Assembly (NCBI GenBank): GCA_900757385.1
Contig: CAAENO010000009.1
Location: forward strand, 1-12,719
Length of the DNA: 12,719 nucleotides
Origin: an uncultured Collinsella sp.
Lineage (GTDB): Bacteria > Actinomycetota > Coriobacteriia > Coriobacteriales > Coriobacteriaceae
Reading direction: 5' to 3'
The stretch's first letter is position 1. Every line of letters starts with the position of its first letter. The translations under genes were made by a program, and so were the position numbers. This document shows positions 6,016 through 12,719 of the stretch, in pieces. Below the pieces are notes generated by a model. The model ran no database searches. It was not told where the DNA came from and worked only from the letters and a program-made list of their open reading frames with translations.

Positions 6016-6938
6016 AGCTCCACCCGCATAATGCGCCGGATAACCACCAGGGCAACGGCGTTGAGGGCAAGACCCAGCACCACAGCGCCCGCGCCGGCAG
6101 GCGTCGCAAGACCGCGACGAAAATCTGCCGAAAGCAGCGCCAACACCGCGCACATGCCCGCCGGCATCGCCGCGACCATATGCGCAGACATGCGAGCCTG
6201 CGACGTCTTAACATCCAGGCGGCGCTTGAGCTCAATGCGCTCCCCCACCATGCTCGACGCCTCGGACAGTAAGTCGGCAAGCGGAGCGCCGGTGCGCTGA
6301 GACACCTTAAGCGCCAAGGTCACAAGCGAAAGACCGGGGGCGTCGATACGCACGAGCAAGTCATCGAGCGCGTCGGTCGCCGAGATGCCGCAATCGATCG
6401 CCGCCGCCACCCGCAAAAACTCGGTATGCACTGGCTCTTGCGCATGAGCGCCCACAAAGCGCATGCCCTGGGCCAGCGAATGTCCCGAGGCAAGCGACAT
6501 GGAAAGTGCGGTAAACGCCTCGGGCATTGCCTCTTCTGCATCGTGTTGCTCGCGCCGGCTCTCAAAGCCATCCCGAGCGGCACCAACGGTAAACGGAGCA
6601 ACAAGTCCCAAGGCAAATCCGAGGGGCGATAACGACACCATCGTTAGTAAAACGCAGCAGACACCGCTCGACAGCAGCAGAAACGCCAAACGTCCCGAAG
6701 CATCTTCGATCACGAGGCCAAGGCGATGCGCCGGAGCCAGCGATGCCCACGAACGGGCGATCTTTTTCAGCAGATCGTTTTCCACCAGCTCACGCGGCAG
6801 CTTCTCTGCCACCGTCTCGAGCGCCTGACGTGCCAGCTCCGCCGGCGGTACCTGCGGCACACGAGGTTCCGCCCCGCACGCCGTCGCGACAGAAAGCCCT
6901 GCCAAGCCCCCTACGACGAGGGGCACAGTGATCTCCAT
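6012..6938 (-). CDS. tadB: TadB-like platform protein (type II secretion F domain)
   Basis: A 308-residue inner-membrane protein with an N-terminal helix (4-20), a central hairpin of helices (84-119), a cytoplasmic F domain (EAMPEAFTALSMSLASGHSL at 136-155 and RTGAPLADLLSEASSM at 215-230) and two C-terminal helices (253-271, 283-303). This is the usual TadB topology. Ribosome site AGGAGGTGG precedes the ATG at 6938, which lies inside the end of tadA (28-base overlap), so translation of the two is probably coupled. It works with TadC and TadA in pilus assembly. Confidence 0.9.
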   Translation of the reverse strand: MEITVPLVVGGLAGLSVATACGAEPRVPQVPPAELARQALETVAEKLPRELVENDLLKKIARSWASLAPAHRLGLVIEDASGRLAFLLLSSGVCCVLLTMVSLSPLGFALGLVAPFTVGAARDGFESRREQHDAEEAMPEAFTALSMSLASGHSLAQGMRFVGAHAQEPVHTEFLRVAAAIDCGISATDALDDLLVRIDAPGLSLVTLALKVSQRTGAPLADLLSEASSMVGERIELKRRLDVKTSQARMSAHMVAAMPAGMCAVLALLSADFRRGLATPAGAGAVVLGLALNAVALVVIRRIMRVEL

Positions 6939-8239
6939 TCGTCCACCTCCTCTTGTGCGAGCGTCCCCGACCGCAGGCCTTCTGCGATAAACGGCGGCTC
7001 GCGGTCAAGCGTCCAGGTGCGCTCGGCGGCATCGAACGTCACATAGCGCTCGAGCTCTACGCCACCCGATGCGGCGCGTCGCACCCCCGAATACGAGGAG
7101 ACGAAACGCCTGCCATCGGCATGGCGCTCGGACATCACGATGCCGTCGAGCGCCATGGCAATCTGCTCCTCGATGAGCTCGCTCGGCAGATCGATGCCAT
7201 AACGCGCAAGCAACGTCAGACGCACCACGGTCTCCTGTTCTGAACCCGCATGAAGTGTGGTGAGCGACCCGTCGTGGCCCGTGTTCATGGCCTGCAACAT
7301 GTCGCAGCACTCGGCACCGCGCACCTCGCCCACCACGATGCGGTCGGGGCGCATGCGTAGGGCATTAGTTACCAGGTCGCGGATCGTCACCGCGCCCTCG
7401 CCCTCAATTGAAGCCTCGCGCGCCTCTAGGCGCACCACGTGCGGATGATGCGCAAACTTGAGCTCGGCAGAGTCCTCGATCGTCACGATGCGCTCGCCGG
7501 TGGAAATCTCACATGACAACGCGTTGAGCAGGGTGGTCTTACCAGATCCCGTGCCTCCCGCAACCGCCAGGTCCTGTCGCAGCGACACCGCACACGACAG
7601 CAGCTGCGCATACCAAAGCGGCAGCGATCCCAACCCCACGAGCTCGTCCAACGAGCAGATACGGTCCGAGAACTTTCGGATGGTGAGAATCGGTCCGTCA
7701 ATCGCCACAGGCGGAATCACCGCGTTGACGCGATAGCCCGTTTTGAGGCGGGCGTTGACGATGGGGCTGCGCTCGTCGATACGGCGGCCAAGTGGCGAGA
7801 TAATGCGGTCGATAAGCACACGGATCTGCTCATCATCCTCAAACGCATGCTCGATGGGGTACAAGACGCCGCCGCATTCAAAGAAAGCCGAGCGGCAGCC
7901 GTTGATCATGATCTCGGTAACGGTGTCGTCCTCGATGAGCGGCTGCAACGGCCCCAAGCCCACCACGTCATCCAAAATCTCATCGATGATGGTTTCGCGC
8001 TCGGGCGTCGCGAGATCGGTCGGCTCCTCAACATTGAGCGCCGCCTCCACCGCGGGACGCAATTCCGAGCGGGCAAGTGCCGGGTCGATATAGGCGCTGA
8101 TACGCGCCACTTCGTCGTAACCCATGCGGTCCATCACGGCGCGCTTGGTGCGTCGTTTCACGGCGCGGCGACGCCCCGCATCTACAGGCGCTGCCGCCGC
8201 CGCAGCGCCGGCAGCCTTAATCCTCGTTTGCAGGCTCAT
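6911..8239 (-). CDS. tadA: TadA/CpaF secretion ATPase
   Basis: A 442-residue hexameric-type secretion ATPase. An alanine-rich, basic N-terminus is followed by the N-terminal domain (ILDDVVGLGPLQPLIEDDTV, 88-107) and the ATPase core: Walker A GGTGSGKT (228-235), Asp box TIEDSAEL (253-260), Walker B with RIVVGEVRG (300-308, catalytic Glu305) and His box GHDGSLTTLHA (321-331). All key residues are intact. Length is normal for CpaF/TadA. It hydrolyses ATP at the inner face of the membrane to power Flp pilus assembly. The ATG overlaps the tadZ stop by four bases (ATGA). Confidence 0.96.
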   Translation of the reverse strand: MSLQTRIKAAGAAAAAAPVDAGRRRAVKRRTKRAVMDRMGYDEVARISAYIDPALARSELRPAVEAALNVEEPTDLATPERETIIDEILDDVVGLGPLQPLIEDDTVTEIMINGCRSAFFECGGVLYPIEHAFEDDEQIRVLIDRIISPLGRRIDERSPIVNARLKTGYRVNAVIPPVAIDGPILTIRKFSDRICSLDELVGLGSLPLWYAQLLSCAVSLRQDLAVAGGTGSGKTTLLNALSCEISTGERIVTIEDSAELKFAHHPHVVRLEAREASIEGEGAVTIRDLVTNALRMRPDRIVVGEVRGAECCDMLQAMNTGHDGSLTTLHAGSEQETVVRLTLLARYGIDLPSELIEEQIAMALDGIVMSERHADGRRFVSSYSGVRRAASGGVELERYVTFDAAERTWTLDREPPFIAEGLRSGTLAQEEVDEWRSLCPSS

Positions 8240-9888
8240 CGCTGATCACCCTCGCGCGACCAGGGAAGGCGGATACGCGGGCGTTCGGTGCGCGTTGCAC
8301 GGTCGGCGACCATATCGCTCCAAGGGCCGACGGCGCACCCCAGTTCCACGAGCATCTCGCGCGTGGCCTCGCGCACGCTAGTCGCAAAAGCGCTGGTCTG
8401 CCCCACTGCCTCGTCAGCGCGCCCAAACGCCATGAGCGCGGCGAGATCCTGCCCGCCATCGGCGATACGAATCTTGGAGCTTAACGCACAGGCAATCTCA
8501 AAGCGCATGGCGACGTCCTCGTCTGCCCCGCGCGCACCGAACCGGTTGAACACGGCGCTCATGCGCGTGCGCGGCACACCTACTCGACCTGCCAGTTCAA
8601 TGACGCGCGATGCCGATGCCGCGGACGACACCGCCGCATCGCCAACGACCAGGCAACGGTCGCTCGCCGCCACCGCAGCCGCCACGGCGTCGCCCCAAAA
8701 GACCGAGGTATCGATAAAGACCACGTCGGATTCGCGACGCAGAACATCAAGCAGTAGCTCCACCGGACGTGCCATGAGCTCGGCTTGCTCGGGCGCCGCG
8801 ACGGGACCCCAGAGCGTAACGCCCGGCGCCACGCGCATCGATGTGGCTACGATATCCGGCTCGGTGAGCGTGCCCGCCGCCGACGGCTCGATAAGTGCCG
8901 CCATATCGCGCGGAGCATCGACGCCTAACAAGTCGTAAAGGTTTCCAAACATCAGGTCCAGGTCGAGCACGGCGGCACGCAAGCCCAACAGCGACGATGT
9001 GTGTGCCATGGTGGCAACGATCGTCGACTTGCCGCAACCGCCCGAACCCGAAATGGCGCAGATGACCGGAGCTCGATGCGGCGAAGCGGCAGCGTCTGCC
9101 GGCGGCATCGGAGGCGGCGGGGCGGGCGTCGGTGACAGCGTCCCCGTCTCCCCCGCCGCAACCACACGCTGCGTCCAAGCCGGCATGGCAGCTTGTTCGG
9201 TCTGCGAGGCAGGCTCGTTCTGCGCAATCTGCTCATGCTGCATCAGCGACAACTCGCCGCACCCGGCAAAGCCCTCAACTTCATCGAGTTCATCCGCCAG
9301 ATTCACGCCGTGCACGTATCCCATATCTACTGCCGGGGAGTCGCCAGCATGCTGCGCCGGCCCTCCAGCGTCATCATATACAAGGGGGTTCCGGGGGCGC
9401 CGATCATGCTCGGCTTCCGCTTTTCCATAATCATCAACACGCGGGCCTCTTGTAGCGCGAGGCGCCCCGGGTTCCCTATCAACAAAAGCATCGGGCTCAA
9501 TCGTCATGCGCCGATCGGAATCAACCGCTCCCTCGCCCGCGCGCCCGTTGCCGCATATACTGTGTGCAGCGATGACCTCGGTCGCCCCCGCGCGAAACAG
9601 CCCCTCGATATCCGACGGATCGAGCGCTTCTATCAACACGACCACGCGACTCACGCGGCCTTCGGCCGTCAGGCGCGCAACAGTCTTGTGCACATCTTCG
9701 GCATCAAACAGAGACGCCGCGATGATGGCAGCCCCGCGGCGCGACGGAAACGCCCGCGCCATGGAAACCAGCCCGTCCAGGTCACCCACGCGAAGCACCT
9801 GTGCACCCGCATCACGGCCCTCGACTTCCCGCTGCAACAGCCCGTAATCGCCGCACGCGCAGCACGCAAGCCAGATCGCCTTCATCAC
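8236..9888 (-). CDS. tadZ: TadZ/CpaE-like localisation ATPase
   Basis: A 550-residue protein. Residues 1-110 resemble a degenerate receiver domain (VVVLIEALDPSDIEGLFRAG, then ATEVI). A long low-complexity linker rich in Asp, Ala and Pro follows (~112-272). The C-terminal ParA/MinD-type ATPase has a P-loop GSGGCGKST (281-289) and the CpaE signature VLDLDLMFGNLYDLLG (307-322). The signature lysine of the deviant Walker A (KGGxGKS/T) is replaced by Ser282, while the catalytic P-loop lysine (Lys287) is kept. TadZ/CpaE proteins place the pilus machine at a site in the cell. The start is GTG at 9888, with GGAGG six bases upstream; the adjacent ATG at 9885 is possible. The start overlaps the cpaB stop. 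Confidence 0.88.
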   Translation of the reverse strand: MMKAIWLACCACGDYGLLQREVEGRDAGAQVLRVGDLDGLVSMARAFPSRRGAAIIAASLFDAEDVHKTVARLTAEGRVSRVVVLIEALDPSDIEGLFRAGATEVIAAHSICGNGRAGEGAVDSDRRMTIEPDAFVDREPGAPRATRGPRVDDYGKAEAEHDRRPRNPLVYDDAGGPAQHAGDSPAVDMGYVHGVNLADELDEVEGFAGCGELSLMQHEQIAQNEPASQTEQAAMPAWTQRVVAAGETGTLSPTPAPPPPMPPADAAASPHRAPVICAISGSGGCGKSTIVATMAHTSSLLGLRAAVLDLDLMFGNLYDLLGVDAPRDMAALIEPSAAGTLTEPDIVATSMRVAPGVTLWGPVAAPEQAELMARPVELLLDVLRRESDVVFIDTSVFWGDAVAAAVAASDRCLVVGDAAVSSAASASRVIELAGRVGVPRTRMSAVFNRFGARGADEDVAMRFEIACALSSKIRIADGGQDLAALMAFGRADEAVGQTSAFATSVREATREMLVELGCAVGPWSDMVADRATRTERPRIRLPWSREGDQR

Positions 9889-10544
9889 TCGTCGCCTCCG
9901 CTCTTTTTGCCGCGCGCCGTGGCGGGAATCGTCAAGCTGACCGTTCCCTTGCCCGAGGCTCCCAGCAGTTCCTTGACGTCTTCGGGGTCAGCCGCCAGTG
10001 TCACCCATTCGATCTTGCCCTCGCGCGTGGCACCGGAATCCTCACTGGTATCGATCACGTACGCGCCGCACAGCCGATCGGTCACGCCGTCTTTTTGCAC
10101 ATACACATCCACGTAGCTGCCCACGCCTGTAGCACCGCCGACCGAGTGCTCGGCATCGACCGCCACCGAAACGGCGACCTTGCCCTTAGGCACCTCGAGC
10201 TTGCGGCTCTCGGCCTTGGTGTAGACATTGCAGATCACGGCATTTTTCGGAATACGCGAAGTCGTCACGTCGCCGCGCACCTGGCGCAGCTCGGTCGCCG
10301 CGTCACGCGGCAGCAGACTCGTCATCCACTCCTGGGTTATGACATTGGTCTCATCGAGGGTCTCGCCCACATCGATATCGCGCGCCGCGACGCATACCTC
10401 GACGCGATCGCCACCGTACTTGGCCAAGGTCTCAGCCTGGACCTGTTCGGCTTGTGAGCGGATCGATGAGCCGTAAACCATGCAGAGCAGAGCAGCGAGC
10501 ACGCCCGCGACCAGACTGATGGCGATGCGCTTGCTCTTGTTCAC
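9885..10544 (-). CDS. cpaB: CpaB/RcpC Flp pilus assembly protein, SAF domain
   Basis: A 219-residue protein: N-terminal membrane helix (~6-26), a SAF domain at about 47-108 (RVEVCVAARDIDVGETLDET then IPKNAVICN), and an RcpC/CpaB C-terminal domain with KGKVAVSVAVDAEHSVGG. I chose the GTG at 10544 because AGAGGAG stands six bases upstream. The ATG at 10559 has no ribosome site. It is the first gene of the tad operon. In Gram-negative bacteria CpaB works with the secretin; here there is no outer membrane secretin, so it probably links the machine to the cell wall (inference). Confidence 0.88.
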   Translation of the reverse strand: MNKSKRIAISLVAGVLAALLCMVYGSSIRSQAEQVQAETLAKYGGDRVEVCVAARDIDVGETLDETNVITQEWMTSLLPRDAATELRQVRGDVTTSRIPKNAVICNVYTKAESRKLEVPKGKVAVSVAVDAEHSVGGATGVGSYVDVYVQKDGVTDRLCGAYVIDTSEDSGATREGKIEWVTLAADPEDVKELLGASGKGTVSLTIPATARGKKSGGDE

Positions 10545-10618
10545 GGCCGCTCCTCTCATGGCAGTGCCGGGCGAATGCCCGTACCACCATTGTCTGGGCG
10601 GTCAGAGTGCAAAGCGGC

Positions 10619-10647
10619 GCAATCGCAATCTTGGTTTTCGATGTCAA
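10619..10647 (-). promoter_or_regulatory. Candidate promoter of the tad operon
   Basis: A perfect TTGACA box lies at 10642-10647 on the minus strand. At the ideal 17-base distance the sequence is GATTGC (10619-10624), a poor -10 box. Such a promoter may need an activator, which fits the half-site cluster directly upstream. The leader to the cpaB start would be ~70 bases and contains a small hairpin (CGGGC-ATTC-GCCCG, 10568-10581). Confidence 0.35.
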
Positions 10648-10654
10648 ACCAATC

Positions 10655-10714
10655 GCTGACCAAAAGCTGACCAGCCCGTCAAGCTCGTGGCAAGGTTTTG
10701 GTCAGCACGTCAGC
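10655..10714. promoter_or_regulatory. Symmetric cluster of four GCTGAC half-sites upstream of the tad operon
   Basis: On the plus strand GCTGACC occurs at 10655-10661 and 10666-10672 (11 bases, about one helical turn apart). The reverse form GTCAGC occurs at 10701-10706 and 10709-10714. The longest arms, GCTGACCAAAA (10655-10665) and TTTTGGTCAGC (10696-10706), are perfectly complementary. The cluster sits between the rsgA terminator and the TTGACA box of the tad operon, where an activator would bind. The binding protein is unknown. Confidence 0.5.
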
Positions 10715-10743
10715 AAACTGCATGTTTCGAGGCTTTTCCGCAG

Positions 10744-10778
10744 CAAAAAGCCGTCTCCCGAACAGTTGGGAGACGGCT
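10744..10778 (-). terminator. Intrinsic terminator of rsgA
   Basis: On the minus strand a perfect 11-bp stem (AGCCGTCTCCC / GGGAGACGGCT) with an 8-base loop runs into TTTTT. It starts 18 bases after the rsgA stop codon. It isolates rsgA from the tad operon. Confidence 0.92.
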
Positions 10779-10795
10779 GTCATAGGAAAAATCAA

Positions 10796-11980
10796 TTACA
10801 GATGGACATCGGGATCGAGCATTTGAGCGCTCACGCGCATGGATGACGCCAGGTTTTGGAACGTTTCCAGACGCAGGCTGTCGATCTGCCCGGCGTCCTC
10901 GGCCTCGCGAACGGCGCAACCCGGCTCATGGACATGCGTGCAATCGCCAAACCGGCACGCACGCGATGCCTCGACAATCTCGGGAAAGGCGCGCGCCAGA
11001 CCCCGCTCGTGACCCACGAGCGGTAGGCTGCGCAGGCCCGGGGCATCGGCGATCACGCCGGCGTCGCCCGGCAGCGTCACCATCACGCGCGCGACGGTAG
11101 TGTGACGGCCCTGGTCGTCGCGTTCGCGCACACCGCCGGTCGCCAACGTATCGTGGCCCAGCAGCGCATTGAGCAGCGTCGACTTGCCGGCACCCGACTC
11201 GCCCAGAATCATGGCGCAGCTCCCGGCAGGCACGCAGGCACGGACCTCGTCCAGGCCGCGGCCCTCGGCAGAGGACGTCACGATCACGCGCACGTCCGGA
11301 CCCACCAGGCGGCGCACGCGGTCCAGATCGCGCTCGAGCTCCTCGGCATCGCAGCGGTCAGCTTTGGTGAGTACCACCACCGGCTCGGCATCGCAGTCGA
11401 GCGCCAATACCAGCGAACGCGCCACGCGGTCGAGCAGAACCTCGCCGGCACCGAGCGCCTGCACGATTAGCACGCTATCCACGTTGGAGCAGAGCACCTG
11501 GCGCTCTCCGCGGGCTCGGCCGCGCCAACGCTCAAAGCTCGTACGGCGCGGCAGCACGCACTCAATCACACCCATATCGTGCCCGGGAGCGCGGCGCACC
11601 GCCACACGGTCGCCCACGGCAGGCAGAAGGACCTCGTCCTCGCCGCGCGACTTGGCAAACCCCACGGCATGCTCGGCGCGAAAGGTATCGTCAGCGGTCG
11701 CCACCAGTGGAAACCCGCGATCCAAGCGCACCACGGCGCCAAGCTGCATCTGCTCGGGCTCCTCGGCATGTGCGCAGAAATCATCAAAGGCAGTCTGCTG
11801 AGCTTCATCGATCGGCAGGTCATCAAACGCCGGAACGTCCTGCAGCGCGTCAAGCCCCGGTACACTCGCCAGCAACTCCTCAGCAGATGCAGGGGGTTCG
11901 GTCGCGAGCTTCCGACGACGATCACGCTTAGCCCGCGCCCCCGTCGTCTTTTTCTTCGCCTTAGCCTTAGCCTTAGCCAC
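10796..11980 (-). CDS. rsgA: RsgA, small-subunit ribosome assembly GTPase
   Basis: A 394-residue circularly permuted GTPase. A lysine/alanine-rich N-terminus (AKAKAKAKKK) and an unusual acidic stretch (~30-77) are followed by an OB-fold (~78-145), G4 TKAD (205-208), G5 region TSSAEG (~235-240), P-loop GESGAGKST (260-268), switch region GRHTT (291-295), G3 DAPG (312-315), and a zinc motif C342-C347-H349-C355. All family motifs are present in the permuted order. RsgA checks and releases maturing 30S subunits using GTP. The N-terminal extension is longer than in typical RsgA (~300-350 residues). Start GTG at 11980 is chosen from GGAGGC upstream; the open frame to 12070 crosses a terminator hairpin and is not used. 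Confidence 0.94.
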   Translation of the reverse strand: MAKAKAKAKKKTTGARAKRDRRRKLATEPPASAEELLASVPGLDALQDVPAFDDLPIDEAQQTAFDDFCAHAEEPEQMQLGAVVRLDRGFPLVATADDTFRAEHAVGFAKSRGEDEVLLPAVGDRVAVRRAPGHDMGVIECVLPRRTSFERWRGRARGERQVLCSNVDSVLIVQALGAGEVLLDRVARSLVLALDCDAEPVVVLTKADRCDAEELERDLDRVRRLVGPDVRVIVTSSAEGRGLDEVRACVPAGSCAMILGESGAGKSTLLNALLGHDTLATGGVRERDDQGRHTTVARVMVTLPGDAGVIADAPGLRSLPLVGHERGLARAFPEIVEASRACRFGDCTHVHEPGCAVREAEDAGQIDSLRLETFQNLASSMRVSAQMLDPDVHL

Positions 11981-12028
11981 AAACGCCTCCCAGCACCAAA
12001 AATCACAACTGAGCAGGTATTTTCCCAC

Positions 12029-12064
12029 AAAAAAGAGTCGGTCGAGCAAATGCTCGACCGACTC
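12029..12064 (-). terminator. Strong intrinsic terminator-like hairpin upstream of rsgA
   Basis: On the minus strand a perfect 13-bp stem (12035-12047 with 12052-12064) with a 4-base loop is followed directly by TTTTTT. It is the hairpin of repeat copy A and lies only ~50 bases before the rsgA start, so rsgA needs a promoter in that short gap or is controlled by read-through. Confidence 0.85.
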
Positions 12065-12133
12065 ACACACTTTCCCTCAGCCTTTATCATCCACACGGGA
12101 GAAAAGTCAGCAACGTCACCGCAGGGCCCGCCC
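12035..12133 (-). repeat. Tandem intergenic element, copy A
   Basis: A ~99-base unit. Read on the minus strand it is GGGCGGGCCC, a ~65-base conserved block with CTTTTCTCCC and GGCTGAGGGAAAG, then the hairpin. By eye it is about 85% identical to copy B over the conserved block. The conserved block has no clear open frame. It could be a small RNA gene with its terminator, a duplicated 3' untranslated region, or a cis-acting leader of rsgA. Confidence 0.7.
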
Positions 12134-12169
12134 GCCGAGAGGGGTTTCCAAAGGGCACATCCTTTATTC

Positions 12170-12202
12170 AAAACGAGCGGCCGAGCAATTGCTCGGCCGC
12201 TC
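12170..12202 (-). terminator. Palindromic terminator-like hairpin of copy B
   Basis: Positions 12175-12202 form a perfect 28-base palindrome (GAGCGGCCGAGCAA and its complement). On the minus strand it is followed by GTTTTGAAT, a shorter T-run than in copy A. It may end transcription of the ATPase gene, whose stop codon is 160 bases upstream. Confidence 0.6.
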
Positions 12203-12272
12203 ACCTTCTTTCCCTCAGCCCTTTTTCATCCGCGCGGGAGAAAAGCCAGTAAGGATACCGTAGGGCCCACCC
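12175..12272 (-). repeat. Tandem intergenic element, copy B
   Basis: The second copy of the element, offset by ~140 bases from copy A and in the same direction. It has GGGTGGGCCC, CTTTTCTCCCGCG and GGGCTGAGGGAAAG before the hairpin. Stem bases differ from copy A but the pairing is kept, which supports selection for the folded form. Between it and the ATPase stop (12273-12361) I see no gene, only a small GCGC-GAA-GCGC hairpin at 12303-12313 and another GGGCGGGCCC on the plus strand at 12342-12351. Confidence 0.7.
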
Positions 12273-12361
12273 TGGGAGTGTTTTCTTCTGAGCGATCCCG
12301 CAGCGCGAAGCGCGAGGACCAGTGAGGGAGAAAGGGCGTGGGGCGGGCCCGGACGAGAGCG

Positions 12362-12719
12362 TTACTCTTTCTCCACTGCGCGCATGATCGCCTTGTAGAT
12401 CTCCATCAACGGAATGATCAGGAAGGCAAGGCCCAGGGCGGCGATAACGCCCTTGAGCTCAAGCGTCACGGGGCCAAAGAACATCTCGGCAAGCGTCGGC
12501 TGAACGGTCACGATCACCGTCAGCACCAGTGCCAGCGCGGCAGATGCCCACAGCCACTTGTTCTGCTTCTTCATGCTAAACAGCGACGCACGACGGCTGC
12601 GCATATTGAAGCAGTGGAAGATCTCGACCATGTTGAGCGTGATGAACGCCATCATCACGCCTTCCTCGTCGGCATTGCCGGCGATCATATCGGCGATGTG
12701 GATGTAGCCCATGTCAAAG
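12362..12719 (-). CDS. Cation-transporting P-type ATPase, C-terminal fragment (5' end outside window)
   Basis: The last 118 residues of a longer protein whose start lies beyond the window. The pattern MAFITLNMVEIFHCFNMRSRR, a helix pair (LWASAALALVLTVIVTVQP and LKGVIAALGLAFLIIPLMEI) and a basic end (KAIMRAVEKE) match the C-terminal membrane domain (Cation_ATPase_C) of P2-type calcium or related cation ATPases. The ion cannot be told from this part. The frame is open to the window edge, so this is cut by the window and not a broken gene. Confidence 0.88.
   Translation of the reverse strand, partial: FDMGYIHIADMIAGNADEEGVMMAFITLNMVEIFHCFNMRSRRASLFSMKKQNKWLWASAALALVLTVIVTVQPTLAEMFFGPVTLELKGVIAALGLAFLIIPLMEIYKAIMRAVEKE

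Noticed and set aside
9193..10116. Long plus-strand open frame antisense to tadZ and cpaB
   Set aside because: It is a shadow caused by high GC in the real genes; composition and lack of motifs do not support a protein.
12065..12204. Open frame running through copy A of the intergenic element
   Set aside because: It crosses the terminator hairpin and the rsgA start, has no ribosome site, and resembles no protein.
12263..12290. AGGGTGGGCCC on the minus strand, similar to the T-box core AGGGTGGNACC
   Set aside because: The invariant TGGNACC is not matched, no specifier stem is seen, and the terminator is too far away. rsgA and the ATPase are also not usual T-box targets.

Overview
The window looks like chromosomal DNA of a high-GC Gram-positive bacterium of the Coriobacteriia, most like Collinsella. 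This is inferred from the GC-rich codon use, the Flp prepilin with the stretch SAQGTTEYAILVGV, the actinobacterial Tad gene order without an outer-membrane secretin, and the RsgA and RHH toxin-antitoxin sequence styles. No database search was possible. Every protein gene found lies on the minus strand, so the genes read from high to low coordinates.

Layout in the direction of transcription. At 12719-12362 is the C-terminal end of a cation-transporting P-type ATPase. From 12361 to 11981 is a 381-base gap holding two diverged tandem copies of a ~98-base element, each ending in a long GC-rich hairpin. rsgA follows (11980-10796) with its own strong terminator. The gap 10795-10545 carries a cluster of four GCTGAC half-sites and a TTGACA box.

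From 10544 to 942 lies one tightly packed tad (tight adherence / Flp pilus) operon of twelve genes: cpaB, tadZ/cpaE, tadA, tadB, tadC, flp, an unrecognised membrane-anchored protein, a small Flp-like minor pilin, a TadE-like pseudopilin, a 721-residue TadG-like protein with cysteine clusters, a second TadE/F-like pseudopilin, and a DUF192 protein. Most neighbours overlap by 1-37 bases, which suggests translational coupling. TadA would power assembly through the TadB/TadC inner-membrane platform, TadZ would place the machine, CpaB would connect it to the envelope, and Flp with the minor pilins would form the fibre. A prepilin peptidase (TadV/CpaA) must be encoded outside this window.

Downstream are a small toxin-antitoxin pair (883-333), then a tRNA-Phe gene with its own consensus promoter and intrinsic terminator (269-94). 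The first ~91 bases hold an unassigned hairpin-rich element with a T-loop-like sequence.

The points most worth following up are the tandem hairpin element upstream of rsgA, the symmetric half-site cluster upstream of the tad operon, the unrecognised tad gene at 4603-5166, the cysteine-rich TadG-like protein with a CxxCH motif, and a TadE gene that seems to have lost its normal start codon.
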